From assembly GCA_947184155.2 (NCBI GenBank), contig CAMXCT020001613.1, positions 471,001 through 535,000 of the forward strand: 64,000 nucleotides of DNA. Direction: 5' to 3'. A program made the translations under genes and the position numbers. Origin of the DNA: Cladocopium goreaui. Its lineage: Eukaryota > Sar > Dinophyceae > Suessiales > Symbiodiniaceae. Shown piece by piece: positions 19,614-33,500 of the stretch. Below the pieces are notes generated by a model that was not told where the DNA came from, searched no databases, and saw only the letters and a list, made by a program, of their open reading frames with translations. Position 1 is the stretch's first letter. Each line of letters begins with the position of its first letter.

Positions 19614-19895
19614 CATAGTCAGCTTGATGGAGATACTTGGAAATGATATGGGGTAGGCGGGAGATTCAACGCCCTCTACATGATGGATCCCTTGAATGTT
19701 CTCTTCTCAGCATGCAAGTCCGATTTATGGGCACCTAATTTTGAGGATATTAGATCATACTAGTAGAAAAAGGGTCGGTCAGTCACAATTTAATGAGATG
19801 GACAAATTTGCTACCGTTTCTGACAGAGATTCAAATGGACAAACAACAACTTCACTTCCCGCAGCAATCAGCCGATAGAGCTGCCTGCATAAGTG

Positions 19896-19973
19896 CGCAA
19901 AAAGATAGACAAATAAGTAATTCATCACTATTTTAGTAGGATTTTAGCTTTGCATCCTTTTTGAGGGGTTGCT
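19896..19973. mobile_element. Short inverted-repeat element, family V
   Basis: Shares the ordered blocks AAAAAGATAG, ATTTCATCACTATTTTAGTAGGATTTT-like core and TTTTTGAGGGGTTGC with 26273-26348. The ends are complementary in character (CCCCAAAAA vs TTTTTGGGG in the better-preserved copy). Confidence 0.45.
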
Positions 19974-20454
19974 ATAGGAACAATAGGCTTATACGGTAAT
20001 TAGAAATACATTTCATCTCATTTGTTGGTGCGTATATCATGTAGCCCACGCTGACAGGCGCTCTGCTTTAAAGGCTCAGCCTGTGCCTGTCTCAGCTGGA
20101 GAGGTCCATAGCGAGCTGGGACCATTTGAGAGCTGGGTGTGAAAACCAGGGTAGCAACGTTCTGACCCATACCCAAAAAGTTTTTGATTTCCAGGCCTTG
20201 CTATCTCCTTACATCGGTGATTCTCAACTGGATCACATTTTTTGATGATGAGCGAACTCCGCATAGAGCCCTTCGCGGTCTGGCTGCCTCTTTAGATCTC
20301 TAAAAAGCCCGTAAATATCCCAGTGATCAGTTTTTGGTCCCGGACCCAGGTGCTTGGCGGAGACAAGAAGACCGCTGCAGTAGCCAAATTAGTCGCTAAG
20401 AGGTCGGATGGGGCCGCTGGAAGTATCTTCGTGGTTTCTTGCTGGGGTATTTTC

Positions 20455-20590
20455 TTGGTGATTAATGGTGATTAATGGTGGATAATCAATATTAATCACC
20501 ATTAATCACCAAGATAATATGGATTAATGATCATTAATGATGGATAATGGTGATTAATGGTGACTAATTATTATTAATGGTGATCAACGG
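20455..20590. repeat. TTAATGGTGA-type repeat forming an inverted repeat
   Basis: GTGATTAATGGTGATTAATGG on the left is mirrored by CCATTAATCACC-type copies within 40 bp, followed by further direct copies. The segment can fold on itself. A related block (CCACCATTAAACC / GGTTTAATGGTGG) lies at 20845-20905. Confidence 0.7.
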
Positions 20591-22217
20591 ATTTGCTGAA
20601 GATGTGTTTGTTTTTGAGATATTTGGCCAGTGGAAAATCCACTACTTGGCAAATCCAAAAAGAAAACCTGTTTATTTTGTTGGGGTTTCCGCATCAGCAA
20701 ATCGAATGTCTTTTCCAGATTCGATGTGTAGTTCCACCTGTAAGAATCACCTGAGGCAGCCTTTACCATGTCCCTTTTTAAAAGGGTTGGGTTTCCACTG
20801 ATTTCCCACACAAAGATTTGGTGGTAGGGAAGTGGAACTCCCACCATTAAACCACCATTAACCCACCATTAAACCACCAAATCCATGGTGGTTTAATGGT
20901 GGTAGGGAAGTCATTCTCAGATGGTTGAGATCGTCGGCACCTTTCACACAGGAAGCGTTTACAGCAGCACTCAAGGATGGCCAGGGTCCCGGCGACGAAT
21001 GGGTCGAAGGTCAAAGGTGGGACGTGCCAACATGACTTCTCTAAGATGTCTGGTGTTAATGTCAGAAGAATTATATGATCACTAGTATTGCTATTCTTAT
21101 CCCCAGTTTCTTTTGAACCTTTGCTGATTTTTCACATTTGAAAAGCATTCTTCAAAGCGGGATGTTTTTCGGTCACAGCTCCTGGCCCTTGATTTCCCTT
21201 ACTGGTTCCACCATGGTTGGCAGTTGGCCAATACGCCCAGCATCGACGGCCACTGCCACACTGCCAAACGGGAAAAGGACATGGGAACAGGACCTATTTT
21301 ACAGGGATGTTATGTTTGGCAGTGTGAATAACGTTTGGCAGTGATGTTATTTGCCTGTTATATAGGATGTTATATAGGGAATAACGTCATTTGCCTGCCC
21401 TGTTCATGTTTGTTATTTTTGTGACGTTGTTCCTCCTACCTGCAGCTCTACAACTTGACTTTGCATGGGAACTCACCACCCAGGTTCGAGCTCGTGTAGC
21501 TGGATGACAGGCGGCCAAAAAGGGTGCCCAGCAGTGCCAAAAAGTAGCCCAATTAAAGGCAATTCTGGCGGGGGAAATGATGATAAACCACGGGGTCTTA
21601 GGGTAGTGTACCCATGTAGTCATGTAGTTCGGTGATGCCACACCATTTTGACAGTGGGAATCGTTTTTTGATTGGAATTTTCTGTGGATTGCCACGACTC
21701 GGGGAACCCAACTTTGCCAGGAACGCCCGCCAGATGTGCCATGCGGCACCCGCTATTCTGTGCGCGGCGACAAAATGGACGTGCCAAACACGGTTGCAAC
21801 ACACACTTGCATCCCACAAAAGAAGGGCCGCAGAACCGTTTGTTTGAACCAAAATTAGTGTGTTCACTCCGAAATAATGATAGTTATTGAAAGTCACAAG
21901 CTCTTGGACCTTCTCAAAAAAAATTGGCGCAGGCTGCCGAACTTTGACAAGGATTTGTTTTGATCTAGTCCTGCAATCAGAAAAACAACATGCCCAGCTA
22001 GCGAGGGGGTGTGGGCTGGTTGTAACCGATAGTCCAGGACTTTGCACACACTTATCACTGGTTACAGATTTGCAAAACGAAGGATTGAGCACCCAGAAAA
22101 TGATAACCCAATGATCCTTGTTCCGTATTCCCTAATAATCAATACCCCCCAAACAGAGTCCTTGTTTAATTCTATATATTCATTTGGAGTTTCCAACACG
22201 GGCGGTTTTTAGCAACC

Positions 22218-22391
22218 ATGGACGGGAAAATCAGTGCCCTGCCAAGCTCCAGGGTCTGTCCTTTTTGCCGTTTGCAGCTGGGGAACATTAAACCGCTGGC
22301 TGCGGCCGCCCGTCGCACAAGAAGTGCAGTGGGCTCTTGTGGTGGCTGCTGTGGTCGGCTGAGGCTGAAAATTCTGGTGCTGGGTGAATAG
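22218..22391 (+). CDS. Small ORF, 57 aa, Cys-containing, unsupported
   Basis: ATG in a favourable context (AACCATGG) to TAG, 57 codons. The product has a CPFC pair near residue 15 and a CGGCCG cluster near residue 45 with Arg-rich surroundings. No splice context or homologue is recognised. Its only support is composition, and it may be a chance ORF. Confidence 0.2.
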   Translation: MDGKISALPSSRVCPFCRLQLGNIKPLAAAARRTRSAVGSCGGCCGRLRLKILVLGE

Positions 22392-23043
22392 TAACCCCGC
22401 AGCAAAGATAGAACATTTTGAAAAATCAACTCCTAAAATAGTGGTAACTTGTCACTTTATTATATTGTTGGTTACTATAAAAACACATGGAATTGGACTC
22501 TCAGTCAAGCAGCCCTTGTTGGCTTTGGGGATGACAGATGGTGAACAAATCAGCACCAGGGTCAAGGCTGGCGTGGCGCCCTCTTTTTTTTTTTGTGTTT
22601 CAAGATGTTTCAGTCAGTTCAGTCATGACTTTTTTGGTGGTTCCAACATGTTCCAACAATTCCCATCCTGCCTGTGATGATTAAAATCGACGAGTTCGAT
22701 ATTTTGGGGACACGTTTGACATTTGAAACCAAAGAGAGTTCTCTTCTGCGAGGCTCTCTGAAGTTCTGGACCTTCCATTCCAGGGCTGGACCCCACAGTG
22801 AGTCTCAAATTTGGTGAAAATCCAACACATGGACATGGATGGTTGGATGCATATGGATACATGGGAGTTTAACCAACTGGATAGATGCCTTCAAAATTGA
22901 GAAACACACCCAATCTCATGAACATGGAGGCGGTGATGGCGTTTCAGCAAATAGGTGAGCAGCAGGGAAGCTCAGCGACAGACTACAGTTTGCTGAGTGC
23001 ATTTTTTGGGCGTAGTTATAGCCCATAGGGACATCTGTCCTGC

Positions 23044-23105
23044 AAGCAGTATATATATAATATATATAATATATATATATATTATACATATATATATATA
23101 CTTAT
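23044..23105. repeat. TA-rich microsatellite
   Basis: (TA)n with interruptions, about 60 bp, in the gene-poor stretch. Confidence 0.8.
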
Positions 23106-24533
23106 AGTAGGATATATTATAGGATGGCATATCAGGCATCTTTCTTGGTTCATCAAAATTTCTTAGCTGCAACTGTAGGTTTGTGCTGTCTGGCAAAATT
23201 TGACCCAAGGTTTTGTCAGCATTACTATCAGACCTTCGACTCGAACAGGTGCATCGCGTGCATCGCAGGGCACGTTAAGAGGGTCCCCTCTTAGGGTGAG
23301 CAGCCTTGGTTGTGAGGTGAATGTTGACGAACCTGTTTTGAGACCATTTTTGGAAAGAGATGAGTGAAGATACATGTGGCAAGTGGATGTAAACAGTGGG
23401 TCCAAACCATTTGGAGCTAGCTGGGAGGCAATGATTTTAATCACTGAAAATTGGGGTGGTTCAAAAGCTATGACACAGGAAATAATATGATCATATTGGG
23501 ATGAACATCGAGATAAACCACCAATTCTTGATGTAAAAGCCAGGGCAATGATGAGCCATGATGATCCATGGTTCGATGCAGGATTTCAGGACTCTCCTTA
23601 GGCAGCTTTATGGCTCAGAGGGCCCTCAGCTGGATTGGTACCCAACATGTGCACGGAACCCAACAGCCCATCCGGACTTTGGAGACTGTTGTTGGAATGA
23701 TGAAAAGTGGGAACACCCAAATCTTTGTCTGATTTGAAGAAGGAGATTTGTTGAAAGATTGGCTGTGAGTGAAAATTCCAACAGCATGGCATTTAGAGAT
23801 ACTTCCCCTGGGTAATCGAACCTGGCAATACCTGGCACTGGAAAGCTCTCTATCTGCAGAGGATTTCCCCAACTTTCCCGTGATACATGCGGAAATTTGG
23901 ATTTATCAGGTCAGAGAACCGGACGGTACTGCTGAACCATACCCAAACCTGCCATGACCACCATGCCTGGCGTGGCTGGCGAACGCAGGTCGTTTCGTTG
24001 CATGTTTTAAGGGTCGATTGAGCCGTGCCCAGATGGATCAGCTGATGTGTCCTGTACAATCTCCAGTTGTTTGCTATTTAAGCTGGGCTTCATTCAAGGG
24101 CGGAGTGTTCTTGTGTATCTCTGGAATCTGAGAATAACAGTGATCTAGTGATCTTCTGTCTCCTTACTGCTACCGTTGTTCTGATGAGACCAGCCACCAT
24201 GTTTTGCACTGACAGCCACCTGGGTCACCTGCTTCTCGGCCCAAGTGGCGTGCCAGCTTCACGCGCCATGGCAGTCCTATGAGGTCATGATGATCCCGGG
24301 AAATCCACCGGGATTTCGCTGTGGATCCAGTGACCTGCGCGTGAAAATAGGGAGGGATGCAGCCTGGAACTCTGCCCAGGACGAATTGAGACACTGCTAA
24401 AATGGGGCTTTTATTCCTCCAATTTCTGGTCATTTTATGTCATTTTAAGGGTGAACATATGTGAACCTGATGATGAATCATATGAATCATGGGATGTTGC
24501 AGTACCCAAATTTGCGGAATTTCGGGGAACTGG

Positions 24534-27500
24534 ATGGCAGCGGCATCGGTGAAGGCTGAGGAGATCCAGTCTCCAAAAGGGTAACCATGGGAGAACTACT
24601 CTGAAGTTTGACTCAGTAACTCCGAACCTGACAAATGGAGTCCTAACACAATCTCACTGGATTTCTAGCCAATTTCTGCCCATTCTTGGATTCCAACCCA
24701 TTTTCCTCCATTTTCCTCCATTTTCCTCCATGTTCATTGGTGTCCTGGAAAATCACGGCAAGATCATCCACATGGGGCACTTCAGGAGCCAGGTGCAAGC
24801 GAGGACCTTGGCCGACTCCGCGCAATGGACCAAAGCCCTGCAGCTGTTGACCGCCCTGCAGCGGCAACAGTTGTGTCTCGGAGGTACCAATGAACCAACC
24901 ATTTTCGGATCAAAATTTCAGCCACAGTACACCCAGTTGTTCTCTTGGAATCATCGCCCATGGTCCCCATGGTTGGGATGTCATTTGTGATGACTCATCC
25001 ACTTTCTTGGCAAGCGAAGGGGGCACAGCACCTACACATACCTGGGCATACCTGCAGCATCCTGCACCATTCGGTGTAACTCGGCCATCCCCCGCTGCAA
25101 ATCCCAGGTGTCCAGATGTGGTCCTGGTGACTTCGGTGTTGAACGCCTGTGGCCGTGCTGCATATGTCGACCGTGCCATCCTTCTCTTTGAGGACATGAG
25201 GCGATGGAGCATTGATCCCAGCCCAGTGAGCTATGCGGCTGTGATCAATGCCTGCGCCAAGTGTGGCTGGATGGTGGATAAACCTTGTAGTTTTTTGATA
25301 CTTGATTTGTTGTTGATAACCCAAAACTCACCATTCTGTGTTCTTTTTTTTGTGTATCCTTATGACCACCAAAAATCCATCATTATCATATCTGGTCTGT
25401 TTTAGCAGTCGATTCCTTGGAACTTTGGGGGTGCCCATGCTTCGGAGAGCCCACTTGGTCATCGGCGAAGTCTACAAGCGTTCGTTGGTCAGTTGTTGAT
25501 CGTCCAAAATATCTCCAAATCCCAATTTGTATTGGATAAATCCATTTAAACTCCAGCATTTCTGCTAGTTCAAGCCATTTCAAGCGGGGTTGATTGCCCC
25601 CATTCACCAGGTAGCTACTGGCAGATGGCACTCAGCTACTTTGACTCTTGCTCCACCTTGCTGGGCTCATTGAGACCTGGAGATGAGGCCTTGGCAGACT
25701 TCCTCGGAATGGGTCAAGTTTGGTACCTCAGTTTGTAGATTGGGTATCTCAGATTGGGTGCTTCTAAAATTTGGAAAATAATATGGTGAACATTTTGGTA
25801 AAACATGGGTCAATGGGTACCTCATGGTACCTCTACATTTTATAGTATAAATATGTATAAATACCAATCTTAGTTCATGCATAGTATAAATGAGGTACCC
25901 ATCCAACTTTAGAGGTACCCAGTTTTGACCACCCATATCGCCACCAGAAATCTAACATTGCTTCTCAAGCCAGGGAAGATACAAAGACTCGACAAATTGA
26001 GAAACGGACGGAAGTATTGGTGGTCTAAAATGATGTTTGAAGAGGTATGGTTCAAAGAAACAAAAATCATGTCCGGCCTCTCTTTTTTGGATGGGTCGCC
26101 ATGCTTAAGATGGGTTGCCATCCGCTGCAACTGGGAAGGCCATATCTTTTGTCACCACGGCCACCATCAGTGCCTGCGGCCGGGCGGGGCAATGGCAACT
26201 TTCCCTGGCACTTCTTGAGGATCGCATGGGGAAAATAGTGATGAAGTCCAAACAGGTTGACCTTCGGCGAGTAACCCCCCAAAAAAAGATAGAACAATGA
26301 TTTACCACTATTTTGGTCGGATTTGACTTTTCCATCTTCTTGGGGGTTGCGATATCCAACCTGTTCTTTTTTGGAAATAAGGGCCACTATGCTCTGGGGC
26401 TTTGCTCATTGGATCTGCAGTGATGGGAAGTTCATCCCCAAGGAGTAGGGAGGCAAACCACGGGGAAATCAAATGGGGCACATTGGAACAATGTTTGTCT
26501 TGGCAAGGTCGACTGGTACGAGTCCAACTTGGGTCAAAGATTAAAGTTTCTTCTTTTGGTTCACTGGTCATTTTCTGACCAAAGAATATCGCCGCTTTTC
26601 CGATGAAGAAGATTGCTTCCTCTCCACCCCCTGAATTTCCGCCATGTGTGAGCTGGCAGGAAGCTTCTGACAAGAATCACTCCAAGTCCATCTTTCTGCA
26701 CAATGCAGCCATCAGCGCATGCGATGCTTGGCGGGAATGGCAGGAATAAGGTGGAAGGTACGTTTTGTGGAGCAGTCGTCAATCATGTCATTGAACAAAG
26801 ATACATACACACAGCAGCATGTCCAGCATTCATTGTTCACTCGTTTGTTCCCTACCTCTCTATCGATTCCGGATCTACTTCATCATTTCTCAACACAGAG
26901 ACTTCACAGACCCAACTTTAACATACTTTAACTCGAACTTCACCCGAAAAAATATAAATCAACATAAAATCAGATATCTTTGATGATCTTTGGGTCCTCC
27001 AAAACTTGCCTTCCCTCATCTCCCAAAAAACACCCAGCGTTTCCCGGGGCCCAACGCCATGCCACGTCCACATCGTGGACGTTGGATGTGGCCAAGGGCA
27101 GCGTGGCCTGGCCCTGCGCGCTGCATCTGCACTGCTGCAGCGAGCGGATGGTGCCGGACCTGGTGACCTATGGTGCTGTGATGAGTTGCTGCAGGTTGAC
27201 GTGGCGTTGGGCCTTGCGGCTGTTGGGGGACTTGATGATGGAGAGGATTCAAGCAGTGGCTTGGAATGGGATGATGGTTGATGGAATGGGATGGTTGGTG
27301 GAGATGTTGTCTTTTTGGTCAAGAGGTTTTCGGGTTGAAGACGTGACAGTTTGTGCTTGTGAAACAGATTTCCGATGGCGGAATTTTACAGTTCCTGGGG
27401 AAGTTGGGTTTTGCACCGTGTGATTCTTGGTTGGGCAGATGCCAAGCAGGCCAGGCATTGATTTCACGAGTTGACCATTTTTGCCCCTTGGGGGAGTTTC

Positions 27501-30500
27501 GGTCGGACCATAGCAGCATCTGCACCATGGGCCATCTCGTTCCGTGTCAGGATGCGGTTTGCTTCGGTGCAGCCATCAGTGCATGTGAAACAGCAGCTGA
27601 ATGGCAGCATGCCTTGAACCTCCTGCAGCAGTTGCTGCAAGCGGAGCTGCTTCCAAACACGGTGATTTTCAATGCCTTGGCCAGTGCATGTGAAGCTTGA
27701 TTTGATGTTACCCCCTAATTCTAAAAGTGAACCACAAACTGGGGGTTTCCACTTCAAAGTTGGATCAGGTCTTGTAAAATCCATGTTTGATCAGTAGGCG
27801 GGGTCGAAGAAATAGTGATGACCCTCCGTTGGTCCTCCGTTGTATTTCATCAACCAAGGGGTGGACAGTTGAGCCACTGCTCAATGGCGATCCCCTACAG
27901 TCCGTGGGATTTGGTCCCCCAAGGGGATAGTTGAACCTTGGGGAGAGCTTCTTCTTCGAATCCTTCCATGTTTCTTTCAACAGAAAAATCGAGGTTTTTC
28001 CCCGGTTTTTCCAGGTTTCATTGAGGCTACCCGGTCCCATCCTTTCTCGAGGAGAAGGCAGCGCGCTGGCAACTGGCCCTGCAGATTCTGATGGAGGCGC
28101 AGGCGGTGCAGTTGGCAGATCTGGTGACCTTCAACGCGGTCATCAGCGCCTGTGAAAAGGGGCAGCAGTGGAGCAAGGTGGGGCTGCTGGGGCTGCTGGG
28201 GCTGCTGGGGCTGGGGACCTTAGGACCTAGGGATACAGGGGTTGCTTATGCCTGGCTGAAATCCCTAGGCTGGAGCCTCGAGTTAAAGTCTTCAAACCTT
28301 TTTAGGGATTTCAGCCAGGGAAAATTTGATGTTTGACCCATGGATTTTATCCAGAGCACGGCTTCAAACAATGAGAAGATGTTGGATGCTAGACCAAGGG
28401 ATTTTATTTCTATGATATATCTATGCTTGTTTATCAGACCTTGGATTTTATCTTTGGCATCCTTGGCCTAGTTAATAAAATGCCAAATCTCAGCTCATGG
28501 GATTTCATCTTGGTGACCTTGGGAATTCCAAAACCTCAAACCTTGGATTTTATTTCCGGCAATGGTTTGGAATGTTTGGTGATTCAATATGGATCATATA
28601 TGGATTCTGGGTATAATTTATTGAAAGAAATCATTTTTTAATATTTCAATATGTTTCAAAAGCAGCTTTAAAAAATATATATATATATATATATAAAACT
28701 GACATTTCTCATTTTGAATCATTTCCCCGTTGTGTTTTCCCCCCTTTGGGTCTCCCGTTGTTGTTTTCCCGTTGTGTCTTCCCGTTGTACCTCCCCGTTT
28801 TGGGGTCGAAGTCCTCGGGCCCGTTTTCCGGGTTTTCCGACAACGGCCCAGGGATTCTATCTCTAACATATTCTTTCTGATCGCTCGTTGGGTTATCTCA
28901 AGCCTTTGGATTTTATCTCCAAAACCCTTTGTTATTTTTTTAAATATATTTTGCATTGTTTTTACCGTGGGGTCAAGCCAGGGATTCTATCCAGGGCCCT
29001 TTGGTCTCAGACCAGCTGGATTCTATCCCAAATCTTGGCTTAAATCCTTGGCTCCAGGCTAAGGTGCATAAGCAACCCCTGTTAGGGATGTTTTTTGTTG
29101 GAGAACTGGGGCAACTGCAGTTGCATTATGTTGCATTTGAAAATCACATTGAGCCACCTGTAGAAGGCGTAAGTCACCAAGCCATGGGTTTCAGAGGTTT
29201 CTGTGTTTTTTTACTCTCTGACAAGGCACACCAGGTTTGACAGCATTCCTGTAGATGGAGCGACCCGGCACTTTGGAAGATGGGAAGGATTTAAAGTAAT
29301 GTATCTAGTGATTTTTGAGTAGACTCAAGTAAGCTAAACATGCTAAGAACACTATGTCTTGGTGGATTCATTTCCCACTGAACATGTGGAATTCCCATTG
29401 CCGTTTTTGCTGGAGAGCAATTGATCTGTAGTGTCATTGTCATTGTATGACTTTCTTTAGAATGACGACCAAAAACAAATTGTTTGATACTAACAGAAAC
29501 CTCTGATTCTTCATGGCATTTGAAGAATCCCCAAGACGTTCCGGGAATCCCACACTAGTCACACTATCCCAGGTCTAGCGGGGCCCCTCCAAACCCATGG
29601 ACCACATTTCCGTGTCAAGCCTGCCTGCAGGCCTTGGAGCTGTTGGCGCTTGCGAAAGGCCTGGTGAAGATTGATGTGATCTCCTGCAATGCTGCCCAGA
29701 GTGCCTGTGGTGCCGCTTCCAGGTGCGAAACTCCGAAGGCTGTTCAGATTTCCCAAAAAATTACCCTCTGGTTATGTCAAAATAGCTATTGAAAATGGCC
29801 ATAGAAATAGTGGATTTACCCATTGAAAATGGTGATTTTCCATAGTTATGTTAATTTACCAGAGGGTAAACCTAAGTTTATTGACTGGTGAATCATCATT
29901 TTTTCCTCGAAATCCTGGCGCATTTTGGGGGGTGTCTTTACCATTTTCAGACAAACTCGCCGCAAACCCATTTCGAGAGGTTTCATGTTGGCAGTAGCAC
30001 GGGATTTTCGCATGATTGGTTCAGGAACCAGTGCTCCATTTGCACTGCATCTACAATGGCATTGCATATGGGACACCATATCTATAAATATGTATATAGA
30101 GATACCATTAAGATACCAATATCATATATGCAATCCATGATTCATAGATATCCCATATGTGTATATAAGTTATATACATCTATGGGATATCTATAATGGA
30201 CGACATATATCATCATATATCGTCCCTTTACTAGCTACGATCTCGGCCAGGTGGCCCCATGCCCTGCAGCTCTTCGAGTCTCTGCACCACTTGGTGCTTC
30301 GCGCTGACGCCGTCAGCCGTGGCAGCGCGCTGAGCGGCTGTGCGCTGGGGCGCCAGTGGCGAAAGGCGCTGTGGTTGCTTGCACAGAGAGGCGGGCAATG
30401 GTTGGGGCCAGGGCCAGGGATTATTAATGGGTATAACTATGGTTCAAAACCCCTATAAGTTGGGATATAACACCTAGATTTGAGGCTTTACTTCGAGGGT

Positions 30501-33500
30501 TTTTTGCCGTTTTTTCCCTCCATATTTGGCTGGGATTCATGGGAATTCCATTAGAAAAGCGGTGGTTTTTGATTGTAAACTTCATCAGTGCGTGGAGGAT
30601 GCCTGCCGAAGTGTTTGGAGCAAGCGGGAGGAGGGTGTAGATGAAGAAGCAAATGAGGGGTGAACCAGGACACAAATGATGATGCGAGGAACAAGAATTG
30701 CTGAGGACTAGTTGGAGCTCCACATTTCAAGCTGGGTAGGCTGAACATCTGACAGCTTGGGCTTCTTGGACAACCCCATGTGGATGATGATTTCACTATC
30801 CATGAAGCCTTGTGAATTTACTCTCCTGAGTTTTTTTCCAGTGGATGGTGGTTTTCTAGATTTCGGTGCTGCGCATGTAAATGGGTATGGATCAATACCT
30901 ATTTTTATACCATTTTTAGTGGGTTATTCACATCCATTTACCAGCTATTTTGATGTGAACAGAAGGGGTACCTGGTTTTGACCCATCCCCAAATCTGAGA
31001 TGTTCCAATCTCCCCATCCATCTGCCAATCCTCACATCTTTTGGAGGTTTTCCAGCATCAGTCTGGAGCTCAGGGGCTTGTGAGGATGGACAGATTTGGA
31101 ATGGTTTACCCTCTGGTTATGTCAAAATAGCTATTGAAAATGGCCATAGAAATAGTGGATTTACCCATTGAAAATGGTGATTTTCCATAGTTATGTGACA
31201 GTTTACCAGAGGGTAGCATTTTTGAATTATGTTTGAACCATTTTGAACCTGGACGTATCAAGGGCCATGGATTCCATGGATCAATCCGCCCTGCAATTGA
31301 TCGCATTTTTTCCGATGATATTCACCTTGAACAAGAAGCCAAGGGCATGCAACTGTGACCCATTGTTTCAGACACCAATGGCTGTGGATTCAAATCTTCA
31401 TGGCACAAGTATTTTGTGGCTTCCTGTCATATCTCCTTTAGATGATTGAATGTATGTTGCTTCTGTCCCCACTCTTCAGATTGGTCCTTCAGATTGGGAT
31501 GGAGAAAGTTGGGATGAGTACTTTTCAGAAGGGGTTTGGAAACCACCAGTGGGTGTGGGTCAAAATTATTGAACCCCTGCTTAGCAGTGGGTCCGGACAG
31601 GTACTCCAGTGACTTTACCCATAGCCATCTCCGAATATTATTTGCTGTGTCTGCCATGAGACATGCCCATTTTGCCCTTCAAAATCCCAATGTCTGGGTC
31701 ATTCTCCAAGAAACATCAAGGTGTTTTTCTTGGTTCCACGTTTCCAGTGGCCACTCAACATCTCTATGCTTTATCCAGACATCGTATGATATTCCCGGTA
31801 CAATCCGTTATATTCCCAGTGATCGAGGGTCTGTCTGTTTCCCCATTTTAATCCATGTTTCCCATGAAAACAGGCGACTTACTCATCCATTTGGGGATGG
31901 TCATCAAACCAACCTCCATATCCCCATGATGTCTGGATTTCCAGCTGGGTACACGTAACGGCCATATCCCATTTTGCATGTGTTCGTTGGGATATCCCAA
32001 CGCTGCGCGGCAAACTTAGGACCTGGTCTACAACGCTGCGCTGAGTTCTTTGGAGGGAACGGCTGTGCAGTGGAAGGAAACGCTGGAGCTGTTAGAGGTG
32101 AGGGCGGAAGGAGGTGGATGGTCATGATGATGATGATGATGATGATGAATTATGTTTATGTTTATGATCATGATCATCATTTTTGAACTATTAGTTACTA
32201 TACATATTATATATAACTATAATATATACATCTTATTATTTATCATAAGAGTCAGAGACAGTTCAGATAGATCACGACAACAACGCTCGAACAGCAAATG
32301 ACAATTTATGATACTTGCTTCAGAGTTTGCATTGATCATGCGAAATAAAGATAACAACAATGATGGTAATACTGTTCGTAGCAAATCATGGCCAAACATC
32401 ATGTGTTGCAAATCCATCACTTTCTCCGCTGAGGCGATGATGCAGTTGCAACTCCTTCCGAACATCCTCAACTATGGCATCGCAGTCGATGCCTGTGACA
32501 AGGTACGGTGGCCCGCGGTTTTTCGGCCTGCGGCCACCCTGAAAGAACCTCCACAATCCTTGTCAGTTCATTTTTTGACATTGCCTGTTTAACAGGGTTT
32601 TAGATCAAATCGTCTTTATTATTGGTCTATGAAAGACATTCTTGATGTGGAAACAATTCGAAGCAGTGAATTTAGTGTCCCATTCGTTATTTTTTGCTGT
32701 TTGCTGCTTGGAAAAACGCTCTTGAGAATCACTGATACTGTTGTCACTTCTTCTTGACGACGTCTCTGCTGTTGATAGACAGCTTGTCACTTTAAACCTT
32801 ACAGTAAACATAACTTGACAATATACCCGGTGGAGGTGCTCCCTCTGATCAACTGGAGACATAAGTTTGGTCACGAGAGTACCATTTCCCTCGATGAAAC
32901 TGGGCTGGGAAGTCAGACTGGGCATCCTAGTTATCCAAGCGCCCGGCGCAGCAGAGTTGGGATGGTTTTTGGATCCTGTCCTCTTTGATGATAAACCAAT
33001 TACCATCTGGTTATTTAACAGTTTGCCATGGAAAATAACAATTTTTAATAGGTAAACCATCTATCAATGGGCCATTTATACCATGGCTATGTTAAATAAC
33101 CAGATGGTATATTTGTGAAAGCATTCTTGGAAAAAACGATGATATTCTGAATGCTGATATACCACATATACCAAGTCTTGAAACTTTCATGATATTGAAA
33201 TGTTTCCCAGTAATATTCATCCCCCATTTTCCTATGTGAAACCATGGGCTTTCACCAGGTGCTGGGTGGTCACATAGCCGAGCTGATGGGGCAGATTCGG
33301 CACTGGACGCATCAATGGTTTCAAAAAGGGATGGGCAGCGATGGGGCTGGCCATGGGGCTGGCCATGGGGTGAAGGATTGGGAACGAATTAGGGAACCAC
33401 TTAGTAAATGGGTTATACCACAAGTTCTTTTTTTAAATGGCATATCCCGATTTTACGCCACTTGCTAAGTGGGATGCGCGTAGGTAGACGAGTACCTACT

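Larger units (their letters stand above)
18732..24533. other. Long stretch without a convincing gene
   Basis: Holds an element-like inverted repeat (19896-19973), GAT-rich and TAATGG-rich repeats, a TA tract and one weak small ORF (listed separately). The C-terminal exon of the CCDC130-like gene could lie in its first kilobase. I see no other run of splice-bounded coding sequence. Confidence 0.45.

Noticed and set aside
19500..19658. Acidic Asp/Glu-rich exon
   Set aside because: A GAT simple repeat explains it, with no splice support.
27006..27281. Methyltransferase motif VDVGCGQG in an alternative frame
   Set aside because: The other frame joins in phase to the neighbouring PPR exons on both sides; the motif is coincidental.
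30396..30416. PPR exon extending through GGGCCAGGGCCA into GPDLVYN
   Set aside because: The join would read well, but no GT, GC or GA donor follows; the microexon model has proper splice sites. Kept as an alternative.
32605..33060. 151-aa minus-strand ORF in the PPR intron
   Set aside because: No domain, and it overlaps a family I inverted repeat at its 5' part; probably chance.
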